A stretch of 64,000 nucleotides of DNA from Rhizobium rhizogenes NBRC 13257 (GTDB taxonomy: Bacteria; Pseudomonadota; Alphaproteobacteria; Rhizobiales; Rhizobiaceae): the NCBI RefSeq assembly GCF_000696095.1, contig NZ_BAYX01000022.1:1-64000 (forward strand). The letters are read 5' to 3'. The notes below the pieces were generated by a model that saw nothing but the letters and a program-made list of their open reading frames with translations, did no database searches and was not told the DNA's origin. Each line of letters starts with the position of its first letter. Within the stretch, counting starts at the first letter, position 1. Below, one piece after another: positions 1 through 8,019 of the stretch. Made by a program: the position numbers and the translations under genes.

Positions 1-81
1 CGGAGATGCGAGCCGCTTCTCCCAGCCAATCCCGTGAAAAATCTTGTCCAACTGGTCAAAATTTTCGATTTTCAGCGGCAA
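1..81 (-). CDS. N-terminal fragment of an unidentified protein, running off the left edge
   Basis: An open frame reads leftwards off the window edge for 27 codons. It begins with TTG at 79-81 and encodes a start like LPLKIENFDQLDKIFHGIGW. An in-frame TAA at 100-102 lies seven codons upstream, so TTG is the only usual start codon available. A purine-rich stretch (GGCGGACGG) precedes it. The residue mix looks like real protein, not out-of-frame noise. Function cannot be judged from 27 residues. The gene would be divergent from the small gene at 256. Confidence 0.4.
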   Translation of the reverse strand, partial: MPLKIENFDQLDKIFHGIGWEKRLASP

Positions 82-255
82 ATGAACCGTCCGCCGCCTT
101 TAGCACGGTCGCAACACCCCTTCTTACCATCAAACCAAAGGCAATAGAGCTTTGCGATGGCGAAGCGCGGCTGGATCTCTTTGTTGCCATTCCCCCTATA
201 AAATAGCGGTATTAGTTAAGGAATTTCTGTTATATAAATAAGGTGGGAGGACATC

Positions 256-462
256 ATGGATACAACAAGCTCAAAGAGCATCGTCGAAGTCAGTGTCGAT
301 AGCGCCGCCGGACGGAAGGCGCTCGGTATCATGAACATGCGTCAGGCATTGGACCTGCCTGACCTGCCGAGCTTCACCTATACCCATCCGGATCCGCGAA
401 AAGCCGCCGCTGGCGTCGTCGTCAGCCGTGAGGAGCTAGCACGCTTTCTGACCTGCCATTGA
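256..462 (+). CDS. Small conserved-looking hypothetical protein, 68 aa
   Basis: A 68-residue protein with no recognised domain. The start is well supported: a GGTGGGAGG Shine-Dalgarno stretch lies about 6 nt before the ATG. AT-rich DNA with TATA-like blocks at about 200-240 precedes it and could hold the promoter. The product is soluble, with no signal peptide or membrane segment, and has a central Pro/Asp/His-rich stretch (LPDLPSFTYTHPDPRK). It converges with the histidine kinase gene, 59 bases away. It resembles the many short orphan proteins of rhizobial chromosomes. No function is offered. Confidence 0.65.
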   Translation: MDTTSSKSIVEVSVDSAAGRKALGIMNMRQALDLPDLPSFTYTHPDPRKAAAGVVVSREELARFLTCH

Positions 463-521
463 TCGCTCACGCATCAATGGCCTAAGTCGCGCATCGCGCG
501 ATCCCTTTGGTGTGCCCCGCT

Positions 522-1877
522 TCAGGCGGCAATCCGATCACTCACCGCAAGCGGCAGCAATATTATGGCGTCGAGCCCGCCGCCGCTGCGATCCTCCAGG
601 CAGAGCGCGCCATTATGCGTATCGAGGATCTGCCGGACGATCGTCAATCCGAGACCACTCCCCCCGAGATCGCGATTGCGCGATTCCTCCAGCCGGATGA
701 AAGGTTCAAGCACGTCCTTGCGCCGCTCCGCCGGAATGCCCGGACCACGATCGCCGATGATGACGGCAGCATGATCGCCGCGACATTCGACACGGACATC
801 GGCGCTGGCGCCATAGCGCAGCGCATTGTCGATCAGATTATCGAGCACCCTCGCCAGCGCCGTCTGCGGTATCGTCACCTCCAGCTCCCGTCCGAGCGGT
901 GAGAACGAGACAAGGCCTTGAGCATCCTGACGCTCGGCAACGAGAGTACGAACAGTGCCGTCGAGATCGGTGATATCCCTCCCCGCGGAAACGACCGTGC
1001 TGCGGGCAAAACCCAATGCCTCCTCGACCAAGCGCTGCATGGCCTCGACATCGGCGATCGCCCGCTCACGATGCGGCGTATCCGGCATCATCTCCATGCG
1101 CAGGCGAAAACGGGTCAGATAGGTCCTCAGATCATGAGAGATGGCGCCGAGGATCAGGGTGCGGTTGTTGACCAAGGCGGCGATGCGCAACTGCATGCCG
1201 TTGATGGCACGGATCAGCAAGCGCAGCTCGCAGGCACCGCGCTCGGGAATATTGATCGGCTGCAGGCCCTTGCCGATGGAATTGACCGTGCGTGACAGCC
1301 GCGTCAGCGGCCGGGTCTCGCGCGCCACCGCAACAATGGCGATCACCGCCACCAGCACGCCGAGAAGTCCGGCCATGAAGCCCACGGGCATTCCGTACAA
1401 TCGCACGGTCGGCGTATCGGCCAGGTTGAAGACCGCGACCTTGCCGCTGGTAAGACCGATCGAGACTTCGATGGTCCGGTCGGATGCACCGACCGAAAAC
1501 CAGCTTCCCTGCGGCCGTTCGGGAAGCGCGCGCAGGCGGAAATAACGGTTGCCGAGCGCCATGCTGGCATAGTCGCGCGCCAGTTTGCGGTCGAGAGCCG
1601 GATCGGTAGCCGCATCGTTTGGCGCTGGCGTGACGATATCGGCCAGGCGCAGATCCAGACCGGCGGCATTCAGTGCTCGCACGGCCTGTTCCTGCGTTTC
1701 CGGCGGAATGGCATCAAGGAGGCGCAGCGTCGACTTGATCTGCGTCGCCGGCGAAAACTCGTGGCTGAGCGGCGTGTCCGGCTTCAGGCTGGCGGCAACG
1801 AAAGCGGCGAGCTGGATGATGAACAGCGCCACGGCGACGATCATGATGATACGCGAAACTAGACCGAGTTTCAGCAT
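522..1877 (-). CDS. Two-component sensor histidine kinase (EnvZ-like architecture)
   Basis: A membrane sensor kinase of 451 aa. Transmembrane segments lie at about residues 9-31 and 165-187, flanking a periplasmic domain of about 130 residues. A HAMP-like linker (about 188-240) and the dimerisation/phosphoacceptor box follow, with His248 in SHDLRTYLTRFRLR. The ATPase domain has the N box (NLIDNALRYG), the G1 box (DRGPGIP) and the G2 box (GGSGLGLTIV). The Pro usually found in HDLRTPLT is Tyr here. The gene starts 3 bases after the response regulator gene, so the two form a regulator-then-kinase operon. The periplasmic domain gives no clue to the signal. Confidence 0.93.
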   Translation of the reverse strand: MLKLGLVSRIIMIVAVALFIIQLAAFVAASLKPDTPLSHEFSPATQIKSTLRLLDAIPPETQEQAVRALNAAGLDLRLADIVTPAPNDAATDPALDRKLARDYASMALGNRYFRLRALPERPQGSWFSVGASDRTIEVSIGLTSGKVAVFNLADTPTVRLYGMPVGFMAGLLGVLVAVIAIVAVARETRPLTRLSRTVNSIGKGLQPINIPERGACELRLLIRAINGMQLRIAALVNNRTLILGAISHDLRTYLTRFRLRMEMMPDTPHRERAIADVEAMQRLVEEALGFARSTVVSAGRDITDLDGTVRTLVAERQDAQGLVSFSPLGRELEVTIPQTALARVLDNLIDNALRYGASADVRVECRGDHAAVIIGDRGPGIPAERRKDVLEPFIRLEESRNRDLGGSGLGLTIVRQILDTHNGALCLEDRSGGGLDAIILLPLAVSDRIAA

Positions 1878-1880
1878 GGC

Positions 1881-2600
1881 TCAGACATCCCTTACATCAG
1901 CGGTCAGGAGATAGCCGGCATTGCGCACCGTGGTAATGATCTGCGCGCCGTCCGGCAAATACTGCGCGAGCTTGGTGCGCAGGCGCGACACCGTTACGTC
2001 GATGGTGCGATCGAACGGGTCGGCGCCGCGCCCGCGCGTCCAGTCGAGCAACTGATCACGCGACAGCACCCGGCGCGGCCGCTCGAGGAAGCAGACGAGC
2101 AGGTCGAACTCGGCGGTCGTCAGGCGCATCGGGCCTTCGCCTTCCACCTCGATCGCCCTGCCGTCGAGATCGACGATGAGGCCGGCAAAGCTCTTGCGCC
2201 GTCGCGAACCGACCACCTCCTCCGGGCGCTCCGGCCCGGCACGGCGCAGAATGGCGCGGATGCGCGCCAAAAGTTCGCGCGGATTGAAGGGCTTGCCGAG
2301 ATAATCGTCGGCGCCCATCTCCAGGCCGAGAATGCGGTCGATATCCTCCGACTTCGCCGTCAGCATCAGGATCGGCACGCGGCTGCGCGTCCGAATGCGG
2401 CGGCAGGCCGACAGACCGTCCTCGCCCGGCAGCATTAGATCAAGAATGATGAGATCGGGAAAGCCCCTGGCCAGCGCGCGATCCATGGCGGCAGCACTGT
2501 CGACCGCCTCGACGGTATAATCCTCACGGGTGAGGAACTCCTCAAGGAGTGCTCTTATTTCGCGGTCGTCCTCGACCAGAAGCAGCGATGCAGAAGCCAT
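1881..2600 (-). CDS. OmpR/PhoB-family response regulator
   Basis: A 239-aa DNA-binding response regulator. The receiver domain (about 1-120) has the acidic pair after LLLVE, the phosphoacceptor Asp54 (LIILDLMLPG) and the conserved Lys in DYLGKPF. The C-terminal winged helix (about 140-235) has the OmpR-type pattern TTAEFDLL ... DRTIDVTVSRLR ... VRNAGYLL. It is the first gene of a two-gene operon with the kinase downstream. A GTTACA palindrome about 55 bases upstream of its start is a good candidate for its own operator. The family regulates envelope or osmotic functions in many proteobacteria, but the targets here are unknown. Confidence 0.94.
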   Translation of the reverse strand: MASASLLLVEDDREIRALLEEFLTREDYTVEAVDSAAAMDRALARGFPDLIILDLMLPGEDGLSACRRIRTRSRVPILMLTAKSEDIDRILGLEMGADDYLGKPFNPRELLARIRAILRRAGPERPEEVVGSRRRKSFAGLIVDLDGRAIEVEGEGPMRLTTAEFDLLVCFLERPRRVLSRDQLLDWTRGRGADPFDRTIDVTVSRLRTKLAQYLPDGAQIITTVRNAGYLLTADVRDV

Positions 2601-2652
2601 GGCTTATCCATGCGAGGCAAAGGGCGTCTTTGACAACAGGGAAACGACCGGC

Positions 2653-2667
2653 GTTACAAACTGTAAC
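2653..2667. promoter_or_regulatory. GTTACA-N3-TGTAAC palindrome, possible operator
   Basis: A perfect 6-bp inverted repeat with a 3-nt spacer. It also reads as two direct TTACAAA / TAACAAA half-sites. It lies about 55 bases upstream of the response regulator start, in the divergent region shared with the pseudouridine synthase gene. OmpR-family regulators often bind such tandem half-sites and autoregulate. The link is inferred from position. Confidence 0.4.
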
Positions 2668-2797
2668 AAATTTCCACTTTTCTGAAAAATCCCGGAAACA
2701 GACGCTAGGCAGGTTTATCGCCGTCCCTCCGGAGCGAGGGGCGGCATCGGCCCCGATGTCGTCCTACCCGACCCCATCGCCGCTCCGGACCCTCGGC

Positions 2798-2826
2798 AGG
2801 GCTCGCGTCGACAAGACGCGAGCCCT
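2798..2826. repeat. 12-bp perfect inverted repeat, 5-nt loop
   Basis: AGGGCTCGCGTC at 2798-2809 is exactly complementary to 2815-2826 around a 5-nt loop. It has no T run, so it is not a classical terminator. It sits between the divergent response regulator and pseudouridine synthase genes, about 120 bases before the latter, and could be a leader hairpin. The rest of this 343-base gap, apart from the GTTACA palindrome, shows nothing recognisable. Confidence 0.4.
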
Positions 2827-2943
2827 CGCCTGTCGTCATGCATTTCCCCATTCCAGGATTTGCGTCGTGGCGATCCTCATGCGAAAGGATTGGCATCGTC
2901 AGGCCGGCGCGCCTGACCATGGCGACGCAAGGACGAGGCAAGG

Positions 2944-3780
2944 GTGAGCCAAAGACATTCTCCGCAAAGATCGGGCAAGCCGGCAAAGGGCCGGCAGGAG
3001 AGCGACGGCAAACGCGTGACCTTGCCGCGCGCGCTATCGAAGCTCGGCTATTGTTCCCGCACGCAGGCGGAGGCACTGATTGCGGCCGGCCGCGTGACCG
3101 TCGACGGTCGGGAGATCACCGATCCCACCGCCTGGATCGATCTCGACCGTGCGCGGATTGCCGTCGACGGCGAGGCAATCGCTGCGGAAAAGAAGCTCTA
3201 TTTCATGCTGAACAAGCCGCGCGGGCTGGTGACGACGCGCGACGATCCCGAGGGCCGGCCGACGGTCTATGATTGTCTGAGGGACATCGACGCCCGGCAT
3301 CTGGCGCCGGTCGGGCGGCTGGACAAGGCAAGCGAAGGGCTGCTTCTCTTTACCAATGATACCGTGCTGGCGCAGGCGCTGCTCGATCCGATCAGCCATG
3401 TGGGCAAGATCTATCATGTGCAGGTCAACACCATCATGGAGCAGGAGCTGCTGGACCGGATGGAGCGCGGTGTTATCGACGACGGCGAGCTTCTGACCGC
3501 GACCGCCGCCCGCCTGCTGCGCAGCGGCGATCGCAACGGCTGGATCGAGGTTGAGCTCAAGGAGGGCCGCAACCGGCAGATCCGCCGGATGCTGGAGGTG
3601 CTCGGCGTCGAGTGCCTGCGGCTGGTGCGTGTCGCCTTTGGCGACATTGCGCTTGGCGACCTTGCAAAGGGCGCGGTCAGGGCGTTGACGGAGGCGGAGG
3701 TTCTCGGACTTCGCCGTCGCGCAGGCATGGAAAAGACCGGACGAAACGGAATGAAGGCCGGACGCAATGCAGCCCCATGA
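2944..3780 (+). CDS. Ribosomal RNA pseudouridine synthase, RsuA/RluB/E/F family
   Basis: A 278-aa protein that isomerises uridine to pseudouridine in rRNA. It has an N-terminal S4 RNA-binding domain (about 26-75, LPRALSKLGYCSRTQAEALI). The catalytic domain follows, with the active-site Asp127 in GRLDKASEGLLLF and the RNRQIRRM motif near the end. RsuA, RluB, RluE and RluF cannot be told apart here. The GTG start at 2944 follows GAGGCAAGG closely. A shorter start near the S4 domain is possible because the first 25 residues are basic and low in complexity. Its end overlaps the next gene by 14 bases, suggesting translational coupling. Confidence 0.9.
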   Translation: MSQRHSPQRSGKPAKGRQESDGKRVTLPRALSKLGYCSRTQAEALIAAGRVTVDGREITDPTAWIDLDRARIAVDGEAIAAEKKLYFMLNKPRGLVTTRDDPEGRPTVYDCLRDIDARHLAPVGRLDKASEGLLLFTNDTVLAQALLDPISHVGKIYHVQVNTIMEQELLDRMERGVIDDGELLTATAARLLRSGDRNGWIEVELKEGRNRQIRRMLEVLGVECLRLVRVAFGDIALGDLAKGAVRALTEAEVLGLRRRAGMEKTGRNGMKAGRNAAP

Positions 3781-4447
3781 TTTTTGGCAGGAGCTTCATC
3801 CGCCGAAGAGCTTTCCGACATCGGGTGAATTCCGCGATGTCTATGTGGCGGAATTGCCCGACGGGCGGCAATTGCGCCTGCCGATCCGCATGCTCGCCGA
3901 TGGCGAGCATGCGCTGGCGTCGCTGATCATCAATCAGGCAGGTTTTTCCGTGCAGGAGGCGCTGGCGCAAGCGCTGGCTGAGCGTATCGCAGCTTATGAT
4001 ATCGATGTCGTCGCCGGGCTGCCGACGCTCGGGCTGACGCTGGCAAGCGCGGTCGCCCGGGCACTCGGCCATGATCGTTATGTTCCGCTCGGGACGTCGC
4101 GCAAGTTCTGGTATCGCGAGGAGCTGTCGGTGCCGCTGTCCTCTATCACCACGCCCAACCAGGAGAAGCGTCTTTATGTAGATCCGCGCATGCTGCCGCT
4201 CCTTGAGGGCAAGCGGGTGGCGCTGATCGATGACGTGATCTCGAGCGGCGCCTCGATCGTCTCGGGTCTGGAGCTTTTGAGCGCATGCGCCATCGAACCC
4301 GTGGTTATCGGCGCGGCGATGCTGCAATCCGAGCGCTGGCGGGAGCAGGTCGATGCATCGGGCACGACATGGAGCGAGCGGATCGTCGGCGTGTTTTCGA
4401 CACCGATCCTCGACAGGACAGAGAACGGCGGCTGGCGCCGGCCCTGA
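3767..4447 (+). CDS. Phosphoribosyltransferase-family protein
   Basis: A 226-aa type I phosphoribosyltransferase-like protein. The PRPP-binding loop is visible as VALIDDVISSGASIVSG (about 147-163). The upstream segment VAGLPTLGLTLASAVARALG resembles adenine-PRT-type enzymes. The base substrate cannot be assigned: it is longer than typical Apt and has its own N-terminal region. It overlaps the pseudouridine synthase gene by 14 bases and is followed 68 bases later by a SAICAR synthase gene, so a purine-salvage role fits the neighbourhood but is inference. Confidence 0.8.
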   Translation: MQPHDFWQELHPPKSFPTSGEFRDVYVAELPDGRQLRLPIRMLADGEHALASLIINQAGFSVQEALAQALAERIAAYDIDVVAGLPTLGLTLASAVARALGHDRYVPLGTSRKFWYREELSVPLSSITTPNQEKRLYVDPRMLPLLEGKRVALIDDVISSGASIVSGLELLSACAIEPVVIGAAMLQSERWREQVDASGTTWSERIVGVFSTPILDRTENGGWRRP

Positions 4448-4515
4448 TCGGCTGGTTCCGGATTTGAGGCCGCGCTTTACTTGACATCGGCGGAGCACAA
4501 ATTAAGGGTCCAGTC

Positions 4516-5505
4516 ATGAAGCGTCCGCGGGGCGGATGCACGAGCCCGCTGGTGACCGTGTTGCGAATTCTCTCCGAAGCCCATTTTCCGGAACTGCCCA
4601 ATTACTACCGCGGCAAGGTGCGTGAGAACTACGACCTGCCGGATGGCAGCCGCATCATCATCAGCACGGACCGGCTGAGCGCCTTCGATCGCATCCTCAC
4701 CTGCATTCCCTATAAGGGCCAGGTGCTGACGCAGACGGCACGCTACTGGTTCGAGGCGACCAAGGACATCTGCCCGAACCATGTCATCGCCTATCCCGAC
4801 CCGAACGTGGTCGTCGGCAAGCGGCTGGACATCCTGCCGGTGGAAGTCGTCGTTCGCGGCTATCTGGCCGGCACCACCGGCACCTCGATCCTGACACTCT
4901 ATAAGAAGGGTCAGCGCGAAATGTACGGCATCACACTGCCGGACGGCATGCGCGACAACCAAATCCTGCCGACGCCGATCATCACCCCGACCAGCAAGGA
5001 ATTCGACGGCGGCCATGACGAACCGTTGACACCGACGCAGATTGTCGAGGGCGGGCTTCTGACAAGTGAGCAATGGCAGACCCTGTCGGACTATGCGCTG
5101 GCCCTATTTGCACGCGGCCAGGAAATCGCCAGCAAGCAGGGGCTGATCCTCGTCGACACCAAATATGAATTTGGCACCGATGAAAACGGCACCATCATCC
5201 TCGCCGACGAAATCCATACGCCGGACAGCAGCCGTTACTGGCTGGCCGACAGCTACCAGGACAGTTTCGACAAAGGCACCCGCCCCGCAAGCTTCGACAA
5301 GGATTTTGTCCGCGCCTGGGTGGCCGAACGTTGCGATCCCTATAAGGACGAGATCCCGGAGATCCCGCTCGACCTCGTCGAGCAGACCTCGAAAGTGTAT
5401 ATCCGCGCTTACGAAGCGATCACGGGCAAGTCTTTCGTCCCCGATGACCGCGGCGCAACACCGCGCGACCGGGTTCGCGCAAGCCTTGAGCGCTATTTCC
5501 CGTAA
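4516..5505 (+). CDS. purC: Phosphoribosylaminoimidazole-succinocarboxamide (SAICAR) synthase, long form
   Basis: Joins CAIR and aspartate with ATP in de novo purine synthesis. Motifs are YRGKVRENYDL near the N-terminus, IISTDRLSAFDRIL, the substrate-binding stretch VEVVVRGYLAGT, and LILVDTKYEFG with ILADEIHTPDSSRYW. At 329 aa it is much longer than the PurC of about 240-250 aa that is common in bacteria and is closer to the yeast Ade1-like form. Rhizobia often carry a second, short PurC elsewhere, so this may be a paralogue. The ATG at 4516 has TAAGGG 7 nt upstream. GTG at 4552 or 4558 are alternatives. Confidence 0.9.
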   Translation: MKRPRGGCTSPLVTVLRILSEAHFPELPNYYRGKVRENYDLPDGSRIIISTDRLSAFDRILTCIPYKGQVLTQTARYWFEATKDICPNHVIAYPDPNVVVGKRLDILPVEVVVRGYLAGTTGTSILTLYKKGQREMYGITLPDGMRDNQILPTPIITPTSKEFDGGHDEPLTPTQIVEGGLLTSEQWQTLSDYALALFARGQEIASKQGLILVDTKYEFGTDENGTIILADEIHTPDSSRYWLADSYQDSFDKGTRPASFDKDFVRAWVAERCDPYKDEIPEIPLDLVEQTSKVYIRAYEAITGKSFVPDDRGATPRDRVRASLERYFP

Positions 5506-5534
5506 GAGCCGGTCGATCGTCGCTGCGACCGCGT

Positions 5535-5558
5535 TTCAGGGCGGGGAGCCGCCCTGAA
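5535..5558 (+). terminator. 10-bp hairpin after purC, without T run
   Basis: TTCAGGGCGG and CCGCCCTGAA pair perfectly around a GGAG loop 30 bases after the purC stop. No T run follows, so it may stabilise the 3' end or terminate weakly. Confidence 0.5.
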
Positions 5559-5856
5559 GTTGCATATTGCGCCGAGTTTCAGGCTTCCCACCGCCTTAGG
5601 TAGCGGCGGAAAGGGTATGTTTTTTGCAACACTTTAAAATTTTTTTACCAAAAGCCTGATATTTGTCACGATCCCACATATGTTCGCCGACGAGAAATGG
5701 CAAAAGGCACTGTGCTATTGCAAAACTCGTTGCTAGATTGGCGCCGAACTGCTTCGGACCATTTGTTGTATTGCGTAGGCAGGAGCGCCGACACATATGG
5801 GGTCACGTCGACCCCGTTAAATAGTGATCATGTAAATTGAATTGTGGGATAATGTG
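5559..5856. other. Intergenic region upstream of the efflux gene, with a short palindrome
   Basis: About 300 bases of lower-GC DNA without a credible gene; the minus-strand ORF at 5596-5796 has no supporting features. GGGGTC at 5799-5804 is repeated inverted as GACCCC at 5810-5815 around ACGTC. It lies about 42 bases before the efflux gene start, a position suitable for a repressor. No clear -35/-10 pair was recognised. Confidence 0.35.
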
Positions 5857-7311
5857 ATGGTATCCATTCGTACTGCCGCCCCCGCCCTGCTTCTTTTTCT
5901 AGCAGGTTGCGTCAGCGGCCCCGATCATAAGCCACCGGAAATGCCTCTCCCGGCCAAATTCTCGGAGGGTGGTACGAAGATCAACGGCGATCTGGCCGGG
6001 TCTCAATGGTGGACCGCCTTCGGTGACTCCAAGCTGAACGCCTTTGCAGCGCAGGGACTTGCCGAAAACCTCAATATTCAGCAGGCGCTGGAACGCATCA
6101 ACCAGGCGCAGGCCGCGGTCATTACCGCCGGCGCCGGCGGACTGCCGAGCCTTACTGCCTCCGGCGATCATACGACCAACGGCCAGAAGGGCAGCCTGCG
6201 TACGCAGAGCGAAACGCAGAACTCCACCACTGGCGGAGCTTCGGTTTCGTGGCTGCTCGACCTCTGGGGTCAGTATCGCCGCGCCAAGGAAGGCGCCGTC
6301 GCATCGCTCGACGCGGCCTATTCCAGCGTCGACACCGCTCGCCTGACCTATCTGCAGGATCTGGCCAACAGCTACGTCAACGCCCGTTACTACCAGGCTC
6401 GCATCTCGATCGCGCAGGACAACTTGAAGTCCCGTCGCGAGACGCTGGCCCTGACCAAGTTCCAGCTCGAAGCCGGTGCTGCTTCCCGCCTCGACGTCGT
6501 CCAGGCCGAAGGTCTCGTCAATTCGACGCTTTCCGAAGTTCCCGGTCTCGAAATCAGCTATCGTCAGTCCGTCCATCATATCGCAACCCTGCTCAACGTG
6601 TCGTCGGCAACCGTCATCGCCCAGATGCAGGGCGGCGGCAGGCAGCCGGTATTCCGCGGCCGCGTCAATTCGGGTATCCCAGCCGACCTGATCCGCAACC
6701 GGCCTGACATCCGCGTTGCCGAGCGCAACCTCGCCAACGCAACCGCCCAGATCGGTGTAGCGGAAGCGCAGCTCTTCCCGACGATCACCCTCAGCGGCGC
6801 TATCTCGCCGTCCTATGTCCACACGTCGTCCAGGAGCGGCAGCCTGACGACCTGGTCGTTCGGCCCAACTCTGACGCTGCCGATCTTCGACGGCGGCGCG
6901 CTTCGCGCTAACGTCAAGACCGCCGAATCGTCGAGCCGCGAACTGTATATCGTCTGGCAGCAGACGGTGCGATCGGCTGTAGAAGACGTCGAAAACGCCC
7001 TGTCGGCCGTCAGCCGCGATGCACAGACTGTCTCGGCGCTGCGTGCGCAGGTGAAATCCTACCAGGAAGCCCTGCAGCTCTCTACGGCAAGCTATAAGGA
7101 CGGCGCCTCCTCGCTGCTCGACGTTCTCGATGCACAGCGCAACGTTTCGACCGCGCAGGAAAGCCTTGCAACGGCTATCCAGCAGAGCGCTATCGATTAC
7201 ATCTCGCTGAACGTCAACATCGGCGCCGGCTATGTTCCGGCCGAAAAGGGACCTGTTGCCGCAAAGTCGGCCAAGGTCGTTAAGGTCGCCGAAAAGAAGG
7301 CCGTCAACTAA
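5857..7311 (+). CDS. NodT/TolC-family outer-membrane efflux lipoprotein
   Basis: A 484-aa outer-membrane channel component of RND- or MFS-type efflux. The N-terminus is a lipoprotein signal with the lipobox LAGC and Cys18. The rest has two outer-membrane-efflux repeats with long coiled-coil stretches and the recurring pattern VAERNLANATAQIGVAEAQLFP and VVQAEGLV. A TTG at 5842 opens the frame, but the ATG at 5857 is preferred because it gives a clean signal peptide and has GTGGGA about 8 nt upstream. No periplasmic adaptor or inner-membrane pump gene is adjacent, so it must pair with partners encoded elsewhere. A good terminator follows. Confidence 0.92.
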   Translation: MVSIRTAAPALLLFLAGCVSGPDHKPPEMPLPAKFSEGGTKINGDLAGSQWWTAFGDSKLNAFAAQGLAENLNIQQALERINQAQAAVITAGAGGLPSLTASGDHTTNGQKGSLRTQSETQNSTTGGASVSWLLDLWGQYRRAKEGAVASLDAAYSSVDTARLTYLQDLANSYVNARYYQARISIAQDNLKSRRETLALTKFQLEAGAASRLDVVQAEGLVNSTLSEVPGLEISYRQSVHHIATLLNVSSATVIAQMQGGGRQPVFRGRVNSGIPADLIRNRPDIRVAERNLANATAQIGVAEAQLFPTITLSGAISPSYVHTSSRSGSLTTWSFGPTLTLPIFDGGALRANVKTAESSSRELYIVWQQTVRSAVEDVENALSAVSRDAQTVSALRAQVKSYQEALQLSTASYKDGASSLLDVLDAQRNVSTAQESLATAIQQSAIDYISLNVNIGAGYVPAEKGPVAAKSAKVVKVAEKKAVN

Positions 7312-7349
7312 AGCATATCGTCCGGCTCCGCCGGGCGCTTCTTCCCATG

Positions 7350-7379
7350 AAACCGCCGCGGGCAACCGCGGCGGTTTTT
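7350..7379 (+). terminator. Rho-independent terminator of the efflux gene
   Basis: AAACCGCCGCGG pairs perfectly with CCGCGGCGGTTT around a GCAA tetraloop and is followed by further T residues. It lies 38 bases after the stop codon. Confidence 0.9.
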
Positions 7380-7456
7380 CTTTGGCCAGAACAAAGTGCA
7401 AAATAAAATGGCGCGCTCCGCTTCCGCAAAGCACGCCACCAACAGTCAATAAACAA

Positions 7457-7485
7457 AAAGGCCGGAACTAACCGGCCTTTCGTCA
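7457..7485 (-). terminator. Second terminator, better suited to the minus strand
   Basis: AAAGGCCGG / CCGGCCTTT, 9-bp stem with a 6-nt loop. On the plus strand only three T residues end the stem. On the minus strand five T residues follow. It would therefore stop transcription entering from 7486-8019, where no convincing minus-strand gene is seen. Confidence 0.6.
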
Positions 7486-8019
7486 TCCATCTTCACATCA
7501 GTGCCAGTACATCCGTGGTCAAAGTTTAAAGATAGATACTGCAGCCAGATTGATTGCGAAAGGTTAACACATGGTCAACGCCACTTTCGCAATGTCCAAG
7601 TAATGCAAGAGGCTCGCCTTGAGGCGCGCCACGCATTTACCGGCTGCATGACTGAAACCTATATCGGGTGGGAATGCGGTGATTTCAAGGTCGATAGAAC
7701 GAAAGTCTCGATGCCGCGCGAAATAATAAGCAAACCTTCCTAAATATTCCCGGAGATTTTGACGGCCTTTCGCGCACCCGTTCAAGCTGCATTCATGCAA
7801 ACCCTCTTAAAACCTAGGAAAAGATTGAAAGAATGGCGTTGGATCTTCCAAAATCCCGTGAATGCGCCAGCTTTGATCTTCTCGAAACTGGAAACGGCAT
7901 GCCGGATCCTGTAACCGCATCGAACGCCTCTTGCGGATATGCGAAGCAGGCAGGCAACAACAATCGGCGCAGCCGCTGGGCAATCCATGAAGCCGGCGGC
8001 GCGCAGGGGGAGAGCATTC
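7486..8019. other. 534-base region without a supported gene
   Basis: GC content is lower than in the neighbours. A minus-strand frame (7564-7800, 78 codons, TTG start) and a plus-strand frame (7501-7743) exist, but neither has a properly spaced ribosome binding site or a recognisable domain. It contains the promoter region of the SH3 protein and possibly a minus-strand transcript that ends at the 7457-7485 hairpin. Confidence 0.4.

Noticed and set aside
5596..5796. 66-aa minus-strand ORF in the purC-efflux gap
   Set aside because: No ribosome binding site at good spacing and no recognisable features; the region is better read as promoter DNA.
5857..7311. Complete tripartite efflux operon
   Set aside because: Only the outer-membrane component is present; neighbouring genes do not encode an adaptor or pump.
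7564..7800. 78-aa minus-strand ORF
   Set aside because: TTG start directly against the purine-rich stretch, leaving no spacing; composition is not convincing. Kept only as possible non-coding RNA territory.
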